DNA of 10,541 nucleotides from Vicinamibacteria bacterium (GTDB lineage: Bacteria > Acidobacteriota > Vicinamibacteria > Vicinamibacterales > UBA2999): positions 1-10,541 of the forward strand of contig JAICQE010000160.1 in NCBI GenBank assembly GCA_025938035.1, written 5' to 3'. This document shows, piece after piece, positions 5,507 through 10,541 of this stretch. The notes beneath the pieces were generated by a model. It searched no databases, was not told the DNA's origin, and saw nothing but the letters and a program-made list of their open reading frames with translations. Made by a program: the position numbers and the translations under genes. How positions within the stretch are numbered: position 1 is the stretch's first letter; each line of letters starts with the position of its first letter.

Positions 5507-7249
5507 ATGCGGCGCGCGACCATCTTTCGACCAGCAATCCTGTGCGCCGCAATCGCGGTGTCCGTCGCCGCTGCGTATCTCGCCGTCGGCGTTGAAACCA
5601 GCAACGTTGAAACCAGCAATACAGCCGCGCGCGTCATCGTGCAGATGGCGCCCGGCCACGCACCTCCGGAACTGAATCCTGTCGTCGCGGCGCTCGGTGG
5701 AACAATCGGGCGCACGCTCGACATCATCAACGCGTCCGTCGTCGACCTTCCCGCTCGCGCGATCCCCGCGCTGGCCGATCATCCGCTCGTGGCACACGTC
5801 TCTCCGGATCGGCCGGTCGCCGGCACGATGGAGCGAACCTCGGCCACGATCGGTGCCACGGCGATTCACGACAGGCTTGGCTACGACGGCTCCGGCGTGG
5901 GAGTGGCAATCATCGACTCGGGCGTGACGCCGTGGCATGACGACCTGGCATCCGGCGACGGTGGTCAGCGGGTGGTACGGTTCGTCGACTTCGTCCGCAA
6001 CCGGCCGAACCCGTACGACGATTACGGCCATGGCACGCACGTCGCGGGCGTGATCGCCGGTAACGCCTTCGATTCGGGTGGCGCGAGAACGGGCATTGCG
6101 CCGCGCGCGCACCTCATGATCCTCAAAGTCCTCGACGACGGGGGCAACGGCAGGATCAGCGACGTGATCGCGGCATTCGATTACGTCCTGAAGAAAAGCG
6201 CCGGCCTGAACATCCGCGTCGTCAATCTCTCGGTGGCAACGCGCGTCGATGAGTCGTACACCACCGATCCGCTGACGGTTGCCGCCAAACAACTCGTTGA
6301 CGCCGGCATTGTCGTGGTGGCGGCAGCGGGAAACCTCGGCCGCACGGCCGACAGCCATGACGCGTATGGCGGGATCACGGCGCCGGGCAACGCGCCATGG
6401 GTCCTGACCGTCGGTGCGTCGAACCACATGGGATCGGCGTCGCGAGCCGACGACCAGATGGCGCTGTTCAGTTCACGCGGACCGACGCTGCTCGATTCGC
6501 TCGCGAAGCCGGACCTAGTGGCGCCGGGAGTCGGAATCGAATCGCTCAGCGCACAGGACAGCACGTTCTACAGGACGCTGTCTCCCTATCTGCTGGGCGG
6601 AACCGTTGCCACCGGATACCTTCCGTATCTGAGCCTGACCGGCACGAGCATGGCCGCGCCCGTTGTCTCGGGCACCATCGCCTTGCTGCTGCAGGCGAAC
6701 CCCGCGCTGACCCCGAATGCCGTGAAGGCGATTCTTCAGTACACCGCCGAGGTCTATTCGGGGTACGACCCGTTGACGCAGGGCGCCGGGTTTCTCAACG
6801 CGGCAGGAGCGGTGGAGCTGGCGCGCTCGCTGGTCACGTCAACGGCCACGAACGGCAGCCCCTCGTCCTGGAGCCGTTCGGTGATCTGGGGCAACCAGCT
6901 CATCCGCGGCGACGTGTTCTCGACGTCCACGGCGTGGGCAAAAGGCGTCACCTGGGGCGATGCCGCCCAGACGCAGACCATCGTCGGCAATGCACCGCGG
7001 AACGTTGTCTGGGGAAGGCGATGCGGCGGTGACAACTGCCAGGAGCAGTGGACGATTGCCGCCGCCTACGACGAGAGCGTCGTGTGGGGGACGAACATCG
7101 ATCAATCGGTCGTCTGGGGGACGACGTTCGGGGATGATTCGGTCGTCTGGGGCACCAGCCTCGGTGGTCGCGCCAGCCACCGTAGCTTCCGCCTTGAGGC
7201 GGAAGTCCAGCGTAGTACTATCAGCGCGCCGGTGCTCTCACGCCGGTGA
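5507..7249 (+). CDS. Secreted S8 subtilisin-like serine protease with C-terminal VWG-repeat tail
   Basis: This 580-residue subtilase (peptidase family S8) is predicted to be exported and self-processed. Order of parts: signal sequence or anchor (residues 1 to about 28); a short Ser/Asn/Glu segment with a duplicated VETSN; an I9-like propeptide (about 38-115); and the catalytic domain (about 120-440). The catalytic Asp137 lies in AIIDSG, His175 in GHGTHVAG, the oxyanion Asn276 in AAAGN and Ser381 in GTSMAAP. Residues 444-551 form a low-complexity tail with six copies of a V-x-W-G motif. The last about 27 residues come from a REP-like hairpin read in frame and look like a recently acquired extension. 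The start at 5507 is supported by AAGGGAG 4 nt upstream. TATAAT at 5420-5425 and a CRP-like site at 5364-5377 suggest regulated expression. It is divergent from the polysaccharide operon. Substrate is unknown. Confidence 0.94.
   Translation: MRRATIFRPAILCAAIAVSVAAAYLAVGVETSNVETSNTAARVIVQMAPGHAPPELNPVVAALGGTIGRTLDIINASVVDLPARAIPALADHPLVAHVSPDRPVAGTMERTSATIGATAIHDRLGYDGSGVGVAIIDSGVTPWHDDLASGDGGQRVVRFVDFVRNRPNPYDDYGHGTHVAGVIAGNAFDSGGARTGIAPRAHLMILKVLDDGGNGRISDVIAAFDYVLKKSAGLNIRVVNLSVATRVDESYTTDPLTVAAKQLVDAGIVVVAAAGNLGRTADSHDAYGGITAPGNAPWVLTVGASNHMGSASRADDQMALFSSRGPTLLDSLAKPDLVAPGVGIESLSAQDSTFYRTLSPYLLGGTVATGYLPYLSLTGTSMAAPVVSGTIALLLQANPALTPNAVKAILQYTAEVYSGYDPLTQGAGFLNAAGAVELARSLVTSTATNGSPSSWSRSVIWGNQLIRGDVFSTSTAWAKGVTWGDAAQTQTIVGNAPRNVVWGRRCGGDNCQEQWTIAAAYDESVVWGTNIDQSVVWGTTFGDDSVVWGTSLGGRASHRSFRLEAEVQRSTISAPVLSRR
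5591..5620 (+). repeat. 15-bp tandem duplication inside the protease gene
   Basis: GTTGAAACCAGCAAC at 5591-5605 is followed directly by the same 15 bases with one change at 5606-5620. It encodes a repeated VETSN just after the signal sequence. Because the unit is a multiple of three, the frame is kept. It is probably a spacer expansion with little functional effect. Confidence 0.85.
6878..7156 (+). repeat. VWG motif repeats in the protease C-terminal tail
   Basis: Six motifs are encoded here: SVIWGN, GVTWGD, NVVWGR, SVVWGT, SVVWGT and SVVWGT. The first is at residues 458-463 of the protease and the last at 545-550. The first three are 20-30 residues apart; the last three are separated by only about 10-13 residues and are nearly identical, suggesting recent expansion. 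I recall similar Trp-Gly tails on other bacterial subtilases, but no function I can name. Surface attachment or self-assembly are possible roles. Confidence 0.8.
7181..7208 (+). repeat. REP-like hairpin repeat, copy 2 (inside protease 3' end)
   Basis: A GTAG foot at 7182-7185 is followed by CTTCCGCC (7186-7193), loop TTGA and GGCGGAAG (7198-7205), a perfect 8-bp stem. The arms are identical to copy 1. It lies within the coding sequence of the protease, just before its stop codon, so the element is translated as part of the C-terminus. Confidence 0.75.
7194..7221 (+). promoter_or_regulatory. Weak candidate promoter for the hybrid kinase gene
   Basis: TTGAGG (7194-7199) and TACTAT (7216-7221) are separated by 16 bp. 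Each matches four of six bases of the sigma-70 consensus. The -35-like box is formed by the loop and stem of REP copy 2. The predicted start, near 7228, precedes every possible start codon of the kinase. Chance matches of this quality are common. Confidence 0.2.
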
Positions 7250-7287
7250 TCACCGTCAACCCCCGGCACGCGACGTTAGGCGATCGG

Positions 7288-9405
7288 ATGCCCCCAGCCG
7301 AAGCCACGACGGACACTCCGCGGAGCAGCATGTCATGGGAGCTGCTCCCCGGCGCGGCGCAAGTCTACGTCGCCGCCGTGATGGGGAGCGGCGCCGCCGT
7401 GCTGGTGGCCACGTTTCCGACGGCGTTCCCGCTGCCATGGCTGTTTGCGGGCCTCATCATCGCCGCGTGCCTCACCGCGTCGTGGAAGGTCAATCTGTTG
7501 ATGCCGCTCGGCAGCGGCTCGACGCTTTCCGTATCCAACGCCGCCAAGCTGGCGGCGCTGCTGCTCCTCGGGCCGGGCCATTCCGTCATCGCGGCCGCCG
7601 CCGCCGTCATCACTCAATGCACATATAAGGTCAAGCAGCGATATCCGCTGTACCGTACGGTCTTCAGTGTCGCGGCCGAGGCGTTGACGATGGGCGCGAC
7701 CGGAATGGCGTACATCGGGCTGGGCGGCACCGTCGCCGTCGATGCGAATGGCGCGATGGGCACGTTCACGTTCGCCGCGCTCGCGCGCCCGCTGGTCGGG
7801 GCGATCGTCACCTACTTCCTGGTGAACACGGGACTGGTTGCCGCCGCGATTGCGCTCTCCACCGGGCGCCGGTTTGCCGATGTGTGGCGGCACGATTTTC
7901 TGTGGAGCGGCGTCACCTACATGGTGGCGGGAACCGCGGGCGCCGTGGCCGCCATCGTCATCACCCGCGGACAGCATTGGATCGCCGTGCTGCTGCTGGC
8001 ACCGGTCTATCTCACGTATCGAACCTATCTTCTGTTCCTGGCGCGGTTCGAGGATCAGCAGCGCCACATGACGGACATGCGGCGCATGCACGCCGAGACG
8101 GTGCAGGCGCTCTCGCAGGCGCATCAGGCGGAGCGCGCGCTGGCGAACGAAAAGGAACGGCTCGCCGTCGCGCTCGCGGACATGACACGCCTGGAGGAGG
8201 CGCGCAATCAGCTCCTCGAGCGCGAGCAGGTGGCACGCACGAGCGCCGAAGCCGCGAATCGCCTCAAGGATCAGTTCCTTGCGGTTGTCTCCCACGAGCT
8301 GCGCACGCCGCTCAACTCGATTCTGGGATGGGCGGACATGCTGCGCCGCGGCATGCTCGACGACACCCGCCGCGACCGCGCGCACCAGACGATCTACGAC
8401 AGCGCGCGGCAGCAGGCGCAGCTCATCGACGATCTGCTCGACGTCTCGCGCATCATGTCGGGGAAGCTGCGGCTTGCCCGAGCGCTGGTGGACTTCGAGG
8501 AGATGGTCCGCGGCGCCATTCAGATCGTCCAGCCGGCAGCCGACGCCCGCCGCGTACAGATCCGGCTGCTTGCAGAACAGCCGCCGGGCCAGGTGTTCGG
8601 CGACGCCGCGCGCCTGCAGCAGATCGTGCTGAACCTGGTGTCGAACGCCATCAAGTTCTCGCACGACGGCGGGATCATCGACGTGCAGCTTCGCACCGGC
8701 CAGAGCACGGTGGATCTGACCGTCTCCGACTCCGGCCAGGGCATCGCGCCCGACTTCCTGAAGTCGGTGTTCGAGCCGTTCCTGCAGGGAGACGGTTCGT
8801 CAACCCGCCTGCATGGCGGTCTCGGGCTCGGCCTGTCCATCGTCAGGCACCTGGTGGACGCGCACGGCGGGACGGTGAGCGCGCACAGCGCGGGAGAAGG
8901 CCGCGGCGCCAGCTTCGTCGTGAAACTGCCAACGGCGGTGATGACGTCGCTGGCGCGGGAACCGATCGAAGACCGCCGCAGACCGCTGCCGCCCACGCCG
9001 CTGGCGGCCGCGCAATCGCTCGAAGGCGTCTCGGTGCTCGTCGTCGACGATGACGAGCAGAGCCGCCTCGTCGTCGCGGCTCACCTCGAGGCATATCACG
9101 CGGCGGTGATCACCGCACCGTCGGCAGCCACGGCGCTCGACGTCCTGCAGCGGCAGCACGTGGACGTGCTGCTGGCCGACATCGCGATGCCCGGCGAAGA
9201 CGGCTACTCGCTGATCCGCAAGCTCAGGGCGCTCGATGCCCCGTCGATCGCGGGCATTCCGGCGGCCGCCCTCACGGCCTTCGCGCGAAACGAGGATCGG
9301 CAGCAGGCGCTCGAGGCCGGGTTCCAGCTCCATCTCGCCAAGCCGATCGACGCCGACGCGCTGGTCAGCGCCGTGGCCACGCTGGGCCGCCGCGCACCCG
9401 CGTAG
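7288..9405 (+). CDS. Membrane-bound hybrid sensor histidine kinase with C-terminal receiver domain
   Basis: This 705-residue protein (counted from the ATG at 7288) is a hybrid two-component kinase. Residues about 22-251 hold roughly seven hydrophobic helices forming an integral membrane sensor that I cannot assign to a named family. A Glu/Arg/Ala-rich coiled coil (about 252-320) leads to the HisKA domain with phospho-acceptor His336 in SHELRTPLN. The HATPase domain has the N box (Asn453 in SNAIKF), G1 (DSGQG from Asp481) and G2 (GGLGLGL from Gly510). A receiver domain (about 583-703) has acidic residues Asp587-589, phospho-acceptor Asp631 in ADIAMPG and Lys685 in AKP. All catalytic residues are present. 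No HPt or separate response regulator is nearby, so the partner is elsewhere. Start is uncertain: GTG at 7246 overlaps the protease stop (GTGA), ATG at 7288 has a weak AGG, and ATG at 7330 has GGAG 4 nt upstream. Confidence 0.92.
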   Translation: MPPAEATTDTPRSSMSWELLPGAAQVYVAAVMGSGAAVLVATFPTAFPLPWLFAGLIIAACLTASWKVNLLMPLGSGSTLSVSNAAKLAALLLLGPGHSVIAAAAAVITQCTYKVKQRYPLYRTVFSVAAEALTMGATGMAYIGLGGTVAVDANGAMGTFTFAALARPLVGAIVTYFLVNTGLVAAAIALSTGRRFADVWRHDFLWSGVTYMVAGTAGAVAAIVITRGQHWIAVLLLAPVYLTYRTYLLFLARFEDQQRHMTDMRRMHAETVQALSQAHQAERALANEKERLAVALADMTRLEEARNQLLEREQVARTSAEAANRLKDQFLAVVSHELRTPLNSILGWADMLRRGMLDDTRRDRAHQTIYDSARQQAQLIDDLLDVSRIMSGKLRLARALVDFEEMVRGAIQIVQPAADARRVQIRLLAEQPPGQVFGDAARLQQIVLNLVSNAIKFSHDGGIIDVQLRTGQSTVDLTVSDSGQGIAPDFLKSVFEPFLQGDGSSTRLHGGLGLGLSIVRHLVDAHGGTVSAHSAGEGRGASFVVKLPTAVMTSLAREPIEDRRRPLPPTPLAAAQSLEGVSVLVVDDDEQSRLVVAAHLEAYHAAVITAPSAATALDVLQRQHVDVLLADIAMPGEDGYSLIRKLRALDAPSIAGIPAAALTAFARNEDRQQALEAGFQLHLAKPIDADALVSAVATLGRRAPA

Positions 9406-9411
9406 CCCCCA

Positions 9412-9440
9412 TCGTAGTGTCCGCCTTCAAGCGGAACCTC
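9412..9440 (+). repeat. REP-like hairpin repeat, copy 3 (degenerate)
   Basis: The element begins TCGTAGTGTCCGCCTTCA and matches copy 4 base for base until the right arm. There AAGCGGAAC replaces GGCGGAC, so the stem is imperfect. It starts 7 bp after the hybrid kinase stop codon, in direct orientation with copy 4 and 37 bp away from it start to start. Confidence 0.7.
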
Positions 9441-9448
9441 GTCTCCAG

Positions 9449-9476
9449 TCGTAGTGTCCGCCTTCAGGCGGACCTC
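9449..9476 (+). repeat. REP-like hairpin repeat, copy 4
   Basis: GTAG and one T precede a perfect 7-bp stem, GTCCGCC (9456-9462) and GGCGGAC (9467-9473), with a TTCA loop. Compared with copies 1 and 2, one stem pair is changed on both sides (T:A to G:C), a compensatory change that supports selection for the hairpin. No U-run follows directly, so it is not a clear intrinsic terminator, though it may stabilise the 3' end of the kinase mRNA. Confidence 0.75.
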
Positions 9477-9478
9477 CT

Positions 9479-9506
9479 CTTAAATATCGAAGTCTAAAGA
9501 AAATAG
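9479..9506 (+). promoter_or_regulatory. AT-rich promoter-like patch before the VWA gene
   Basis: A short AT-rich stretch (TTAAATAT, then TCTAAAGAAAATAG) stands out in GC-rich surroundings between the REP pair and the VWA gene, 45-72 bp before its start codon. This is a likely place for a promoter, but I cannot define clear -35 and -10 hexamers with proper spacing. Confidence 0.25.
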
Positions 9507-9540
9507 CCGTCGCAGCCGACATGGAAGATGACTCTTCCCG

Positions 9541-9545
9541 AAAGG
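9541..9545 (+). promoter_or_regulatory. Ribosome binding site of the VWA gene
   Basis: AAAGG lies 5 nt before the ATG at 9551. The alternative in-frame ATG at 9521 has no such site and would place ten polar residues before the signal peptide, so the downstream start is preferred. Confidence 0.6.
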
Positions 9546-9550
9546 CTGCG

Positions 9551-10456
9551 ATGCGCGGTTTTGCCGCATTTTTTGTGTTTGCGCTCACGGTGACGTGGTC
9601 TGCCCCGCTGACCGCGGACGCTCAGGACGAGCAGCCCCGCTTCCGCGCGAGCGTGAACGTCGTCACGATTTCGGCCGTCGTGCGCGACAAGCAGGGCCGA
9701 TTCGTTCCGGCGCTCACGAAGCACGACTTCACCATCCTGGACAACGGAGAGAAGCGGCCAATCGTCGAGTTCCAGCCGGACGAGCACGGGCCGATCAGCG
9801 TGGCGCTGCTGGTTGATGGAAGCGGGAGCATGCGGCATTTCTCCGCTGTCTGCCGGCGCGTTGGCGAGCTGCTGCTGACGCAGTTGAACGACCACAGCGA
9901 CGACGTCGCGCTCATGAGTTTCGATTCGAGGCTCGTCCGCCTGCGCGAATTCACCAGCGACTTCCACCAGTTCCGGAGCGGGTTGAACGAGGTCGAAAAC
10001 TGGGGCGCGTCGTCGATTTACGACGCCATCGCCGGCGCGGCCGATGTCGTCCATAAACACACGCGCAAGCGGCGGGCGGTGGTCGTTGTGACCGACGGCC
10101 TGGATAACTGGAGCACGTTATCGCCCGCGGAGGTCGCGCGGATTGCCAGCACGATCGACGTACCGGTGTTCGTGCTGGCGGTGACCCCGCACGACGACGA
10201 AGCATCGGATGTCCAGGAGATCGGCGGCGGGCTCGGCGAAATTGCGCGGGCGACCGGGGGTGAGTACTTCTCAGCCGACACCGAAACGCCGCAGGCGCGG
10301 GCACTCGGCCGCATCGTCGAGGAGCTCCGGCATCAGTACCTCCTCGCCATCGAGCCCGCGCGTTCCAAAGGGCTCCGCACGCTGGAGATCCAGACGCGCA
10401 GGTCCGCGCTCAAGATCCGCGCCCGCCAGTGGTACGCCAATGACGCTGAAAACTGA
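9551..10456 (+). CDS. Secreted VWA-domain protein, Acidobacteria-type VWFA family
   Basis: From the ATG at 9551 the product has 301 residues. A signal peptide (residues 1 to about 25, hydrophobic core FAAFFVFALTV, probable cut near ADAQ) is followed by a short beta-rich segment (about 28-80) with NVVTISAVVRDKQG. A von Willebrand factor A domain then begins at about residue 82. Its metal-ion adhesion site is visible: DGSGS at 89-93, a Ser in GASS (about 154-155) where Thr is usual, and Asp182 in VTDG. The layout and the phrase pattern RDKxGRFV...LTKHDFTILDNG fit the VWFA-related family abundant in Acidobacteria (known to me as TIGR03436); I could not run the profile. Such proteins are thought to bind proteins or ligands outside the cytoplasm, but the partner is unknown. 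It stands apart from the kinase gene by 145 bp containing two REP-like repeats and an AT-rich patch, so it probably has its own promoter. Confidence 0.88.
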   Translation: MRGFAAFFVFALTVTWSAPLTADAQDEQPRFRASVNVVTISAVVRDKQGRFVPALTKHDFTILDNGEKRPIVEFQPDEHGPISVALLVDGSGSMRHFSAVCRRVGELLLTQLNDHSDDVALMSFDSRLVRLREFTSDFHQFRSGLNEVENWGASSIYDAIAGAADVVHKHTRKRRAVVVVTDGLDNWSTLSPAEVARIASTIDVPVFVLAVTPHDDEASDVQEIGGGLGEIARATGGEYFSADTETPQARALGRIVEELRHQYLLAIEPARSKGLRTLEIQTRRSALKIRARQWYANDAEN

Positions 10457-10487
10457 GTCGGTGCGAACCGATCGGCGGAATTAGATC

Positions 10488-10541
10488 GTTCGGAACGTTC
10501 GGAACGTTCGGAACGTTCGGAACGTTCGGAACGTTCGGATC
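10488..10541. repeat. 9-bp tandem array (GTTCGGAAC)n at right edge
   Basis: Five perfect copies of GTTCGGAAC run from 10488 to 10532, and a sixth with one substitution (GTTCGGATC) ends exactly at the window edge, so the full array may be longer. Each unit is a palindrome apart from its central base, and each junction, GAACGTTC, is a perfect 8-bp palindrome. It lies 31 bp after the VWA gene stop. Confidence 0.92.

Noticed and set aside
5438..6427. 329-codon minus-strand open frame opposite the protease
   Set aside because: Antisense of a subtilase with full catalytic set; composition (Arg, Asp, His, Val) is typical of shadow frames.
7333..8664. 443-codon minus-strand open frame opposite the hybrid kinase
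   Set aside because: Antisense shadow of a complete kinase gene; no recognisable motif or ribosome site.
9101..9116. GTGATCAC palindromes inside the kinase gene and at the protease/kinase junction as further operators
   Set aside because: They lack the N6 spacing of the CRP-like site, and the copy near 9105 is ordinary coding sequence.
9412..9476. REP pair as a CRISPR array or as an intrinsic terminator
   Set aside because: Only two units with an 8-9 bp spacer, too short for CRISPR, and no U-tract follows either hairpin.
10458..10471. Small hairpin TCGGT-GCGA-ACCGA after the VWA gene as a terminator
   Set aside because: Only 5 bp of stem and no following T-run; too weak to call.

Overview
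The window is GC-rich bacterial chromosomal DNA with six protein genes, densely packed, and several short repeat families between them. I infer an Acidobacteriota genome, possibly of the Vicinamibacteria type. The evidence is a secreted VWA protein resembling the Acidobacteria-associated VWFA family, a subtilase with a Trp-Gly repeat tail, high GC at third codon positions, and many intergenic microsatellite and hairpin repeats. No rRNA or other phylogenetic marker is present, so the placement is tentative. I found no tRNA, CRISPR array, transposase or integrase gene, and no gene-free stretch longer than about 300 bases.

Left half, minus strand (121-5283): the genes run right to left as a likely operon. 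A cellulose-synthase-like GT2 enzyme (bcsA-type) has two PilZ domains. It overlaps by 4 bp (ATGA) a secreted TPR plus outer-membrane beta-barrel protein, the probable export channel. A CorA-type divalent cation transporter lies 52 bp downstream. There is no bcsB or bcsZ in the operon, so this looks like a minimal c-di-GMP-gated polysaccharide synthesis and export unit. The product is probably cellulose-like, but its identity is not proven.

The divergent control region (5284-5506) separates the polysaccharide operon from a plus-strand subtilisin-like protease. It holds a perfect 14-bp palindrome that matches the CRP-family pattern GTGA-N6-TCAC. It also holds a consensus TATAAT box placed so that the palindrome centre falls near -61.5 of the predicted start. 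This site could co-regulate the two directions.

Right half, plus strand (5507-10456): first a secreted S8 protease with an I9-like propeptide, a full catalytic set and a C-terminal tail of six (S/G/N)-V-x-W-G motifs. Next is a membrane hybrid histidine kinase with a C-terminal receiver domain, then a secreted VWA-domain protein.

Repeats: four copies of a REP-like hairpin with a 5' GTAG foot occur at 11-40, 7181-7208, 9412-9440 and 9449-9476. The second copy is read in frame as the tail of the protease. Two different 7-bp arrays flank corA, and a 9-bp near-palindromic array runs off the right edge. The most interesting points are the double-PilZ synthase in its reduced operon, the CRP-like site, the protease VWG tail and the REP family with its capture into a coding sequence.
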